From NCBI RefSeq assembly GCF_037976325.1, contig NZ_CP150265.1, positions 7,495,926 through 7,559,925 of the forward strand: a DNA stretch of 64,000 nt, in the 5' to 3' direction. Made by a program: the position numbers and the translations under genes. The notes beneath the pieces are model-generated. The model made no database searches. It was not told where the DNA came from and worked only from the letters and a program-made list of their open reading frames with translations. Positions within the stretch are counted from its first letter, which is position 1. Each line of letters begins with the position of its first letter. Origin of the DNA: Paenibacillus sp. FSL K6-3182. Its GTDB lineage: Bacteria; Bacillota; Bacilli; Paenibacillales; Paenibacillaceae. Positions 56,587 to 64,000 of the stretch are shown piece after piece.

Positions 56587-57309
56587 CTACACAAGTGGCT
56601 GTTTTAGTGGAGTGCCTGCTTTTCTAGGGTATTTACGCGGAGTAGCATCTAGCTTCTCTATTAAAATAATATGTCGCTCTGATTGTTCGTTTGGAAGCGA
56701 TAACTGATGCTGTGATTTAATTTTTCCTTTGAGTTCTCTTAGGCTTAAAGCTGCCTCCCGAACTTCTTCATCCGATTGCGAGCCTTTCATTGCAGCAAAC
56801 AATCCACCTTTTTTTACGAAGGGCAAACAAAATTCATTTAATACATTTAATCTCGCAACTGCCCTTGCCGTTACTAAATCATACTTGTCACGGTGGTCTG
56901 GCAATTGTGCAATATCTTCAGCCCGGCCATGCAAACATAAAACCTGATCTAAACCAAGCTGCTCTGTCAGATGCGTTAGGAATTGTATTCTTTTATTCAA
57001 AGAATCAACAATCATGATTTGCAAATGAGGAAAACAAATTTTCAAAGGAATACTAGGAAAACCCGCTCCGGAACCTATATCAGCAAGCTTGCGAACACTG
57101 TCCATCTTCGTATAAAAAGAAAGCGATACGGAATCATAAAAATGTTTCTCGTATACAGCATCACGTTCGGTAATGCCGGTCAAATTCATTTTCTCATTCC
57201 ACTCAACGAGCAGGCGATAATAAGTTTCGAACTGTTCAAGCTGAACGGGAGAAAGCGGAATACCGCTCTCCTCCATTCGTTTTGTAAACCATTTTAATGT
57301 TTCGTCCAT
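56587..57309 (-). CDS. rsmG: 16S rRNA (guanine-527-N7) methyltransferase
   Basis: 240 residues from MDETLKWFTKRMEESGIPLS, with GAGAGGATC before ATG 57309. Rossmann fold: KLADIGSGAGFPSIPLKICF near 70, IVDSLNKRIQFL near 95, and DLVTARAVARL near 137. It methylates G527 in 16S rRNA. Starts one base after the mnmG stop. Confidence 0.95.
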   Translation of the reverse strand: MDETLKWFTKRMEESGIPLSPVQLEQFETYYRLLVEWNEKMNLTGITERDAVYEKHFYDSVSLSFYTKMDSVRKLADIGSGAGFPSIPLKICFPHLQIMIVDSLNKRIQFLTHLTEQLGLDQVLCLHGRAEDIAQLPDHRDKYDLVTARAVARLNVLNEFCLPFVKKGGLFAAMKGSQSDEEVREAALSLRELKGKIKSQHQLSLPNEQSERHIILIEKLDATPRKYPRKAGTPLKQPLV

Positions 57310-57310
57310 A

Positions 57311-59200
57311 TTATGATCCTCTCGCTGCAGTAACACGGTTGTAATGTTCCAAGTAAACAAGCAGTATGGAAATATCAGCTGGTGTAACGCCGGCAATCCT
57401 TGAAGCTTGACCAATAGATAGCGGTCTGATAACAGAAAGCTTTTGCTTCGCTTCAGATGCTAAGCTGCGAACATCACTATAATCAATGTCATCAGGAATA
57501 CGTTTTTTCTCCATTTTGTTCAAACGTGCTACTTGTACAAGCTGTTTCTCAATATAACCTGCATATTTAATTTGAATTTCAACCTGTTCCTTCATTTCCT
57601 CTGTCATTTCTGGAACGGAAGGTACAACCGTTTCTAGCATCGCATAAGTAACTTCCGGTCGACGAAGCAACGATAACGCATCAGTACCATGCTCCATGGG
57701 AGCTGTACCCGCTGCTATCAGCATTTCATTTGCTTGATCAGGTTTTACTTTGGTCCCGCGTAGACGTTCAATATCAATTTCAACCAATTCTTTTTTACGC
57801 AAAAATTTATTGTAACGTTCTTCCGAAATAAGACCGATTTCGTAGCCAGTTGGCGTTAGACGATAATCTGCATTGTCATGGCGAAGCAGCAATCGATATT
57901 CCGCTCTTGAAGTGAGCAAACGATAAGGATCGTTCGTCCCCTTCGTAACAAGATCGTCGATCATTACACCGATATAGCCATCTGCACGACCAATAATAAT
58001 TGGTTCTTTCCCTTGTACCTTGCGTGCAGCATTAATGCCAGCCATAACGCCTTGTCCCGCAGCTTCCTCATAACCAGAAGTTCCGTTTATTTGTCCAGCT
58101 GTGAATAAACCATCAATCACCTTTGTCTCCAAAGATGGCCACAGCTGTGTAGGAACTACCGCATCATATTCGATCGCATAACCGTTACGCATCATCTCAA
58201 CTTTTTCCAAACCTGGTATAGAACGTAAAATACCAAGCTGTACATCTTCCGGCATACTTGTGGAGAGACCTTGTACATAATACTCAGAGGTATTTTTACC
58301 TTCTGGCTCTAAGAAGATTTGGTGTTTTGGCTTATCAGCAAAACGGACGATTTTATCTTCAATAGAAGGACAATATCTTGGACCCGTTCCCTCAATCGCA
58401 CCTGAGAACATTGGCGCACGATGAAGATTGTCATTGATAATTTTGTGCGTCGCTTCAGATGTATATGTTAACCAGCAAGGCAATTGCTCGTTTGTTGAAG
58501 ATTCCGTCTCATGCGAGAAAAACTTCGGTTTATCGTCGCCAGGTTGAATTTCTGTTTTCGAAAAATCAATCGTATCTTTGTGAACACGCGGAGGCGTACC
58601 TGTCTTGAAACGTACAAGCTCCAAACCATGCTCCTTCAAGCTTGCCGAAAGTCTGACTGACGGCTGTTGATTATTTGGTCCGCTCTCATACATCAGCTCG
58701 CCCATAATTATTTTGCCGCGCAAATAGGTGCCCGTTGTAACAACAGTAGTCTTTGCACGATACTCAGCGCCTGTTTTTGTAACGATTCCTAAGCATTTTC
58801 CATCCTCAACAATAAGCTCTTCAGCCATACCTTGTCTCAGAGTCAAATGAGGTGTTTCTTCAATTGTCTTTTTCATTAAATGCTGATAATCAAACTTGTC
58901 AGCTTGCGCACGCAGTGCGTGCACCGCTGGACCTTTACCTGTATTAAGCATCCTCATTTGAATGAACGTTTTATCGATATTACGTCCCATCTCACCGCCG
59001 AGCGCATCAATTTCGCGCACCACATGGCCTTTTGCAGGTCCGCCGATAGATGGATTACATGGCATAAAAGCAACCATGTCTAGATTTATTGTAAGCAGCA
59101 GCGTTTCGCAGCCCATACGTGCAGCCGCAAGTGCAGCTTCACAGCCTGCATGCCCCGCTCCAATGACGATCACGTCATATTCACCAGCTATATATCTCAT
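57311..59200 (-). CDS. mnmG: tRNA uridine-5-carboxymethylaminomethyl synthase subunit MnmG (GidA)
   Basis: 629 residues. FAD-binding [20 protein letters not shown] near 10-29, [20 protein letters not shown] near 49, [14 protein letters not shown] near 156, and a C-terminal helical domain. It joins MnmE to put the cmnm5 group on wobble U34 of several tRNAs. The 5' leader consists of the hairpin-repeat array; TTTAGGAGG is the ribosome site. Confidence 0.97.
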   Translation of the reverse strand: MRYIAGEYDVIVIGAGHAGCEAALAAARMGCETLLLTINLDMVAFMPCNPSIGGPAKGHVVREIDALGGEMGRNIDKTFIQMRMLNTGKGPAVHALRAQADKFDYQHLMKKTIEETPHLTLRQGMAEELIVEDGKCLGIVTKTGAEYRAKTTVVTTGTYLRGKIIMGELMYESGPNNQQPSVRLSASLKEHGLELVRFKTGTPPRVHKDTIDFSKTEIQPGDDKPKFFSHETESSTNEQLPCWLTYTSEATHKIINDNLHRAPMFSGAIEGTGPRYCPSIEDKIVRFADKPKHQIFLEPEGKNTSEYYVQGLSTSMPEDVQLGILRSIPGLEKVEMMRNGYAIEYDAVVPTQLWPSLETKVIDGLFTAGQINGTSGYEEAAGQGVMAGINAARKVQGKEPIIIGRADGYIGVMIDDLVTKGTNDPYRLLTSRAEYRLLLRHDNADYRLTPTGYEIGLISEERYNKFLRKKELVEIDIERLRGTKVKPDQANEMLIAAGTAPMEHGTDALSLLRRPEVTYAMLETVVPSVPEMTEEMKEQVEIQIKYAGYIEKQLVQVARLNKMEKKRIPDDIDYSDVRSLASEAKQKLSVIRPLSIGQASRIAGVTPADISILLVYLEHYNRVTAARGS

Positions 59201-59217
59201 TGTCCTTTACCCTCCTA

Positions 59218-59398
59218 AAGGTTTTCGTAGAAAACCACTTCGTAAGCATTAACTTAGGTTTTCGTAGAAAACCACTTCGTAAGCATTAACTTAGGTTTTC
59301 GTAGAAAACCACTTCGTAAGCATTAACCCTAGTTTTCGAAGCAAACCACTTCGTAAGCATAACCGAAGGCGTTCATAGAAAACTTTCTTATGCCCCAT
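59218..59398. repeat. Tandem 37-bp hairpin repeat array, five units (mnmG-mnmE)
   Basis: Units begin at 59220, 59257, 59294, 59331 and 59368 with an exact 37-base period. Units 1-3 carry GGTTTTCGTAGAAAACC, a 7-bp stem with a GTA loop, plus ACTTCGTAAGCAT; units 4 and 5 are degenerate. A further decayed part lies around 59545-59592. On the minus strand the array is the mnmG 5' leader and unit 1 merges into TTTAGGAGG, just like the dnaB array. Confidence 0.88.
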
Positions 59399-59605
59399 CA
59401 TTTCAGTGAAACCTATATGCTGAATAGAATAACGATTAGCTCGATATTCTATTTCCTTAATTAACACTTAGAGCTGCGCTAATCTTAAATAGCACAGGCA
59501 GCTGGAAACTCTGCCTCATTAGCAAAATCACTTTTTAGCAACGTACTTCATGAAAGCCACATGTCGTAAGTTTAATTCATATCGGCTGCAAAAGCCTACT
59601 TCCAT
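59399..59605. other. Remainder of the mnmG-mnmE gap
   Basis: About 200 AT-rich bases with decayed repeat units near 59545-59592 (AAAGCC.. and CGTAAG-type pieces). No gene and no terminator seen, so mnmE and mnmG are likely read as one transcript. Confidence 0.45.
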
Positions 59606-60985
59606 CTATTTCCCTAAGCAGAACTGCGAGAAAATTTGGTCGATCAATGAGTCTCCAGCCTCATCACCCAAAATTTCGCCAAGCGATTCCCACGCGGATC
59701 TGGCATCGATTTGAATAAGGTCAATCGGTATTCCTGTATCAGATGCTTCTATTGCATCGACTAGCGATTGCCTCGCCCGCTTCAATAAAGCAATATGTCG
59801 AACATTGCTCACATATGTCAGATCACCTGATTCAAGCTGGCCTTCAAAAAACATCTCGCTAATCGTCTTCTCTAAACGGTCTAACCCATCTTCCTCAAGA
59901 ACCGACATTTTAACGATGGAATCGACCGGAATCGACTCCTCCACCACCTCAATTTCTAATTGACGCGGCAAGTCAGTCTTATTTATGATCGCAATGACTG
60001 GGCGACCCTTCATTTGCAACAATAGCTCCCGATCATCAGCCTGCAACGGCTCATTATAGTTCAGCACTAGCAAAATGAGATCCGCTTCTTCAAGCGCATT
60101 GCGAGAGCGCTCCACCCCAATTCGCTCAACAACATCCGTTGTTTCACGAATACCGGCCGTATCGAGCAGTCGAAGTGGAATTCCGTTTAGAGCTACAAAT
60201 TGTTCAATGACATCACGAGTCGTACCCGGGATGTCGGTAACGATAGCCTTATTCTCCTGCGTAAGTACATTCATTAAAGACGATTTACCGACATTGGGAC
60301 GCCCAACGATAGCTGTTACAATACCTTCTCTTAGTATCTTGCCTTCGTTTGCGGTTTTTAACAGACGATCTATTTCATTAATAGCAGAATCGCATTGGTC
60401 ACGAATGAACGAACTCGTCATTTCCTCTACGTCATGCTCCGGATAATCGATGTTCACTTCTATATGGGCAAGCAGCTCAATGACCGTCTGCCGCAAAGCT
60501 TTAATCCGCTTCGACAGAACGCCCTCTGCTTGTTTGCGGGCAACGGAAAATGCTCGATCAGATTTGGAACGAATCAAATCGATAACAGCCTCTGCCTGCA
60601 TAAGATCGATTCGACCATTCAGGAAGGCACGCTTCGTAAACTCGCCAGGCTCCGCTGTGCGATAGCCGTCCAGCTGCAATACGACATCAAGCACCTTTTT
60701 AACGGCAATAACACCGCCATGTGCGTTAATTTCGACAACATCCTCCGCGGTAAATGAACGGGGACCTCTCATCAGCGTAACAAGTACTTCTTCAACCTCT
60801 TCTCCAGACCTCGGATCGAGAATATGACCATAATGCAGCGTATGTGTATCCGCATCATTTAGATTTATTTTCGAACGAAAAACACTCGCGATACCTGCAA
60901 TTGCCTCAGGTCCGCTTACTCTAATTATTGCGATTCCGCCTTCTCCGACTGCTGTGGAAATGGCAGCTATCGTATCATGTACCAT
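59606..60985 (-). CDS. mnmE: tRNA modification GTPase MnmE (TrmE)
   Basis: 459 residues from ATG 60985 (MVHDTIAAISTAVGEGGIAI). N-terminal tetrahydrofolate-binding domain (about 1-118), helical domain, and a G domain with GRPNVGKSSLMN near 228, IPGTTRD near 250, DTAG near 271 and NKTD near 335. C-terminal FCLGK motif. Partner of MnmG. An intrinsic terminator lies 20 bases upstream of its start. Confidence 0.97.
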   Translation of the reverse strand: MVHDTIAAISTAVGEGGIAIIRVSGPEAIAGIASVFRSKINLNDADTHTLHYGHILDPRSGEEVEEVLVTLMRGPRSFTAEDVVEINAHGGVIAVKKVLDVVLQLDGYRTAEPGEFTKRAFLNGRIDLMQAEAVIDLIRSKSDRAFSVARKQAEGVLSKRIKALRQTVIELLAHIEVNIDYPEHDVEEMTSSFIRDQCDSAINEIDRLLKTANEGKILREGIVTAIVGRPNVGKSSLMNVLTQENKAIVTDIPGTTRDVIEQFVALNGIPLRLLDTAGIRETTDVVERIGVERSRNALEEADLILLVLNYNEPLQADDRELLLQMKGRPVIAIINKTDLPRQLEIEVVEESIPVDSIVKMSVLEEDGLDRLEKTISEMFFEGQLESGDLTYVSNVRHIALLKRARQSLVDAIEASDTGIPIDLIQIDARSAWESLGEILGDEAGDSLIDQIFSQFCLGK

Positions 60986-61006
60986 TGCTGTCAGCACCTC
61001 TCAAAT

Positions 61007-61042
61007 GGAAAAACAGCAATGACCATTATGAGCCATTGCTGT
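61007..61042 (-). terminator. Intrinsic terminator between jag and mnmE, arm repeated at the mnmE start
   Basis: Stem ACAGCAATG / CATTGCTGT (61034-61042 and 61013-61021) with a 12-base loop and T5. A third copy, ACAGCAATGG, covers the mnmE start codon (60982-60991) and can pair with the same 3' arm, enclosing the GAGAGGTG ribosome site. Confidence 0.8.
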
Positions 61043-61081
61043 GGATAGCGTATTGATTCGTATACATTTATATTGTACAGC

Positions 61082-61705
61082 TTATTGTCTTAATGCAATA
61101 ACGACTCGCCGGTTCGGCTCATCGCCTTTACTAAACGTTTTCACCTTAGGGTGGTTCTGCAACTGCGAATGAATAACTTTGCGCTCATGCGGCGACATCG
61201 GCTCCAAGACAACTTCTTTTCTTGTGCGGATAACTCGTCCCGCCAAACGGTCGGATAAATCCGCTAACGTTTTGCGGCGGCGCTCCCGAAAATCTTCTGC
61301 ATCAAGTACGATACGCAAATGACTGTCAGAATAACGATTAGCCACAATATTAACCAAGTACTGTAATGCATCCAACGTTTGTCCGCGACGTCCAATCAGC
61401 ATGCCAAGATCTCCACTGCCTGTTACAGCAATATGTATACCGTCTCTTGTTTGCTTTCGATCGATGTTTACTTGCAATCCCATCGTGCCAGCCACTTCAC
61501 GGAGGAAATTCTCCGCTTCAAGCATGGGATCGGGAATAAGCTCAAGCTCAACTTTCGCTTCCTTTGCGCCGAACAGTCCAAAGAAACCTTTGGTTGGCTG
61601 CTCAAGCACAACTTGTTTAACGCGGTCTTCAGTTACTTGCAATTGTAATAATCCGTTACGTACAGCATCTTCTACCGTTTTCCCCGATGCAATGATTTTC
61701 TTCAT
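61082..61705 (-). CDS. jag: RNA-binding protein Jag/KhpB (SpoIIIJ-associated)
   Basis: 207 residues. Jag-N domain (MKKIIASGKTVEDAVRNGLL), KH domain with GSGDLGMLIGRRGQTLDALQ near 97-116, and R3H domain with LEPMSPHERKVIHSQLQNHP near 167-186. Overlaps the yidC stop by four bases. Partner of KhpA in RNA binding and cell-wall control in Firmicutes. Confidence 0.95.
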   Translation of the reverse strand: MKKIIASGKTVEDAVRNGLLQLQVTEDRVKQVVLEQPTKGFFGLFGAKEAKVELELIPDPMLEAENFLREVAGTMGLQVNIDRKQTRDGIHIAVTGSGDLGMLIGRRGQTLDALQYLVNIVANRYSDSHLRIVLDAEDFRERRRKTLADLSDRLAGRVIRTRKEVVLEPMSPHERKVIHSQLQNHPKVKTFSKGDEPNRRVVIALRQ

Positions 61706-62481
61706 TTCGCAGGGGCCTCCTTACCTTTGTCAGATGAACGAACGTATAGGAAGTAGTTTTGAATGATTGTGTAAATGTTGCTGTAAACCCAGTACAAAGG
61801 AAGAGCCGCTGGGAAAGAAAGTGCCATTACAAAAATGAGCACAGGGAAGATCGCCAGCATCATGCCCATACCTGGCATTGTTTGTGTTTGCTGCTTCTGC
61901 ATCATCTTTGACTGAATGAACGTTGTAGCGGCAGCAAGAATAGGAAGAATGTAATATGGATCTTTCTCTCCAAGCTGAAGCCACAAGAATGTATGCTCAC
62001 GAATATCAGGGTTTTTGTAGATTGAATTGTACAAAGCGATAAAAATCGGCATTTGAACAATTAGAGGCAAACAGCCCGCCATCGGATTTACTTGATGCGT
62101 TTGGAAAAGCTTCATTGTCTCTTCTTGCTGTTTTTGCGGATTGTCTTTGTATTTTTTCTTAATTTCAGCCATTTGCGGCTGCAACGCCTGCATAGCTTTG
62201 GAGCTGCGGTATTGTTTTAGCGTTAACGGCAAAATCAATGTTCTTACAATGATCGTCAGGAGCAATATCGCAAGTCCGTAGGATTCGCCAAACCAGCCTG
62301 CGAACGTATCAAGCGTTAAGGCAAAGTAATAAACGACGTTCTTCTCCCAGAAGTTCCCCTTCAATAGATCAGCAGTCTCGGTTGTCTCTGTTGATGGAGC
62401 GCCGCATCCTGCCAGCACACCCATAAGCAGAACAAGACCGAACACTAAAATCATTTTCTTGTTTTTTGTCCAAAACAACAA
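61702..62481 (-). CDS. yidC: Membrane protein insertase YidC (SpoIIIJ type)
   Basis: 259 residues from TTG 62481, behind AGAGGAG at eight bases. Lipoprotein signal with lipobox VLAGC, Cys26. YidC domain near 55-245: YGLAILLLTIIVRTLILPLT with the conserved Arg, MAGCLPLIVQMPIFIALYNS near 135, and a hydrophobic end. The gap to rnpA (245 bases) has no yidD. Confidence 0.95.
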   Translation of the reverse strand: MLFWTKNKKMILVFGLVLLMGVLAGCGAPSTETTETADLLKGNFWEKNVVYYFALTLDTFAGWFGESYGLAILLLTIIVRTLILPLTLKQYRSSKAMQALQPQMAEIKKKYKDNPQKQQEETMKLFQTHQVNPMAGCLPLIVQMPIFIALYNSIYKNPDIREHTFLWLQLGEKDPYYILPILAAATTFIQSKMMQKQQTQTMPGMGMMLAIFPVLIFVMALSFPAALPLYWVYSNIYTIIQNYFLYVRSSDKGKEAPAK

Positions 62482-62726
62482 CTTTAAAACTCCTCTCTGA
62501 AAGCCATTACATCAAGCGTCAGCGGCAATAGCCGTACTCTTGCGGCGCAGCATATGTTTCGTGGAAAAATACAGGCATTGTATGACTAATACAATCTTAT
62601 ATTTTCAATCTAGACTATACCATAATTTATGGGACAAAGAAACAACGAGACTATCCATGCATCCGCTTTCTTGGCGCATGCTGTATCACGTTTTTTAGGC
62701 ATGCGAAGCAAGCCGGCAAAATATCG
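62482..62726. other. Gap between yidC and rnpA
   Basis: No yidD frame is present, although many Firmicutes have it here. An extended -10-like TGGTATAGT lies near 62615 on the minus strand and could be a yidC promoter; no matching -35 was found. Confidence 0.35.
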
Positions 62727-63098
62727 TTAATCTGCCTGCTTCTCTTTTGAAATACTCGTGCTTTTCAGCAAACCGGCCTTCTTCAATACATGAAGAACGC
62801 TCTTCTCCATATCCTTCATCTTCATCAATGTAGCAGGCTTTCTTACTATTAGTATGAAGTCGGTTCGGGGAACGATTCGATTAGCTTGGTGACGAACAAT
62901 TTCTTTAATCATTCTGCGCATGCGATTACGTACTACCGCATTGCCTATTTTTTTGCTTGCCGATACACCGAGGCGAAATGGTTCCGCCGATGGTTGTTTC
63001 GACCAATAGACGACGAATTGCCCATTCGCAAACGATTTGCCGCCTCGATAAATCCGGCTGAAGTCTTCACGATTGCGAAGACGCAATTTTCTATGCAC
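62727..63098 (-). CDS. rnpA: Ribonuclease P protein component
   Basis: 123 residues from GTG 63098. RNR motif VVRNRMRRMIKEIVR near 54-68, plus LRNREDFSRIYRGGKSFANG near 7-26 and FRLGVSASKKIGNAVVRN. Assists the RNase P ribozyme in 5' tRNA maturation. Between rpmH (terminator-like hairpin in between) and yidC. Confidence 0.96.
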   Translation of the reverse strand: MHRKLRLRNREDFSRIYRGGKSFANGQFVVYWSKQPSAEPFRLGVSASKKIGNAVVRNRMRRMIKEIVRHQANRIVPRTDFILIVRKPATLMKMKDMEKSVLHVLKKAGLLKSTSISKEKQAD

Positions 63099-63192
63099 GA
63101 CTGTTGGCCACCGTTCTCTTGTTCATCTTCTAAGTATAGTCAGCAAGCGAGCAGCCTAAGCTGCTGCTCACTCACTCCTCATCCTCACAAGC

Positions 63193-63221
63193 AAAAAAAA
63201 AAGACCACCGGACGTGGTCTT
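63193..63221 (-). terminator. Terminator-like hairpin between rpmH and rnpA
   Basis: Stem AGACCAC / GTGGTCT with loop GTCCG and about ten T residues on the minus strand, four bases past the rpmH stop. It likely makes rpmH more abundant than rnpA. Confidence 0.9.
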
Positions 63222-63225
63222 CTGC

Positions 63226-63360
63226 TTATGCGCTCAGTACTTTTCTTCCTCTTTGACGACGCGCTGCCAAAACTTTACGTCCGTTCTTCGTGCTCATCCG
63301 TTTGCGGAATCCATGCACTTTCGCGCGTTTGCTTACATTAGGTCTAAATGTAGGTCTCAT
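63226..63360 (-). CDS. rpmH: 50S ribosomal protein L34
   Basis: 44 residues, too short for most gene lists. The translation is [20 protein letters not shown] followed by [20 protein letters not shown] and VLSA, a textbook L34. Ribosome site AGGAGGTG eight bases before ATG 63360. Confidence 0.98.
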   Translation of the reverse strand: MRPTFRPNVSKRAKVHGFRKRMSTKNGRKVLAARRQRGRKVLSA

Positions 63361-63511
63361 CGTTCTGCACCTCCTATACTGCGTGTTTCCAATCAAGCGT
63401 AAACGGCTCTCGCCGTCATAGTTTGACGGAGCAGCATCGTTTCGCGGTGTATATAAGCAGCATTATAAGCATGCACCTATAACGTCTTATATTTAAAAAA
63501 ACGCTTTTTTT

Positions 63512-63540
63512 ATTAAACCATGCCCAGCCCCAAAAGTCAA
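63512..63540 (-). promoter_or_regulatory. rpmH promoter (sigma-A)
   Basis: Minus-strand TTGACT (63535-63540), 17-base spacer, TTTAAT (63512-63517). It gives a leader of about 145 bases and fits divergent transcription from the dnaA side. Confidence 0.6.
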
Positions 63541-63990
63541 TGATCAGCTCCAGCACCCTCTTGTTGATAAAAATAATTTCAAGTCAGCTGTGGATAAACG
63601 CATGAATTGACTTCATTTTTCAAAAACTAATAACATGTGCACAATCCACAGGCGGGTTAAACGAACTTTGTCGAAATCTTAACAAGATATAAACAATATG
63701 TAGTGGTGTAGATAACTTTTATGCACAAGCAGTTGAGAATGTGGATAAAATATGCGATTTCGTTGAAATATAAGGCATCTTTTGCTATGATAATTATGTT
63801 TTCACTGTGGATTAGATCAATATTGCCTCAGTTTTATCAACAGCCTGTGGATAACATTGTGAACAAACTCATCCCCTATTTATAACTCATTCACTTATTT
63901 CTCTTCATAATGTGGATGCTTTCGTTATAATACCCTTGTTTTCGACATTTTTTCTTGCAACTGCGCCACTTGTGGCGATTTGGATAAGGA
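63541..63990. other. oriC: Replication origin region upstream of dnaA
   Basis: DnaA boxes TGTGGATAA at 63589, 63740 and 63846, all plus orientation. One-mismatch forms lie at 63707 (TGTAGATAA), 63806 (TGTGGATTA) and 63979. An inverted CAATCCACA lies at 63642. Spo0A-box matches: TTTGTCGAAA at 63667-63676 and the core TTCGACA at 63941-63947. Candidate dnaA promoter TTCATA (63904-63909), N16, TATAAT (63926-63931). The window ends in AAGGAGTGACAG, the dnaA ribosome site. Confidence 0.9.
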
Positions 63991-64000
63991 GTGACAGTCT

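Noticed and set aside
59218..59398. Direct repeats of 37 bp looked like a CRISPR array
   Set aside because: The units are contiguous without unique spacers, the copies decay gradually, and no cas genes are near.
62482..62726. Looked for yidD between rnpA and yidC
   Set aside because: No frame with the family features exists in this gap.

Overview
This window is the left flank of a chromosomal replication origin of a spore-forming Firmicute, most probably Paenibacillus or a close relative. The evidence is the conserved gene order read leftwards from the right edge: an oriC with DnaA boxes (dnaA itself must start just beyond base 64000), then rpmH, rnpA, yidC/spoIIIJ, jag, mnmE, mnmG, rsmG, noc, parA(soj) and parB(spo0J), all on the minus strand. 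Further left come rpsF-ssb-rpsR, gdpP-rplI-dnaB, purA, the complete walRKHIJ-htrA block and rlmH. The sporulation gene yyaC and the Noc/Soj/Spo0J set fit an endospore former. The genus is inferred from gene order and protein resemblance, not from a search.

Layout. 1-1.7 kb: three minus-strand genes of immunity type (ankyrin, SUKH, unknown). 2.0-8.9 kb: yceI, then a nucleoside-use operon transcribed leftwards: Mga/BglG-like regulator, deoD-type phosphorylase, NCS2 permease, nupC, deoB. 8.9-11.6 kb: accessory patch with a small orphan gene, a DHA2 drug exporter and an IS110-family transposase stump. 11.6-20.1 kb: rlmH, a CxxH/CxxC protein, htrA, walJIHKR. 20.4-31.1 kb: M23 peptidase, unknown membrane-anchored protein, purA, dnaB, rplI, gdpP, a DUF2232 protein, a CBS protein and an LCP ligase. 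31.3-40.8 kb: plus-strand envelope genes (DUF4870, CNNM transporter, the PspA-DUF350-DUF4178-DUF4247 set, a TetR-ABC exporter operon), with one minus-strand AI-2E-type permease. 40.8-46.6 kb: a six-gene mrp Na+/H+ antiporter operon with fused MrpA-MrpB. 47.1-64 kb: ribosomal, partitioning and tRNA-modification genes up to oriC.

Functional links. WalK/WalR with WalH, WalI and WalJ control cell-wall turnover, and an M23 endopeptidase sits directly upstream. ParB, ParA, Noc, two parS sites and oriC make up the segregation and nucleoid-occlusion module. MnmE and MnmG jointly modify tRNA wobble uridines. RnpA, YidC and Jag form the usual RNA-processing and membrane-insertion cluster. PspA and its partners, the LCP enzyme and Mrp form an envelope-stress and ion-homeostasis layer; candidate ECF-sigma promoters precede both pspA and the LCP gene.

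Most unusual observations: (i) tandem 37/38-bp hairpin repeats that merge into the Shine-Dalgarno sequences of both mnmG and dnaB; (ii) a DeoD-type phosphorylase with both catalytic-site residues (Asp204 and Arg217 in E. coli numbering) replaced by Ser; (iii) a terminator-like hairpin inside the mrp leader behind a near-consensus promoter; (iv) a terminator at mnmE whose arm is repeated over the start codon; (v) a long perfect hairpin behind parB; (vi) an IS110 stump that keeps its structured 5' leader. I found no CRISPR array, prophage or complete mobile element.
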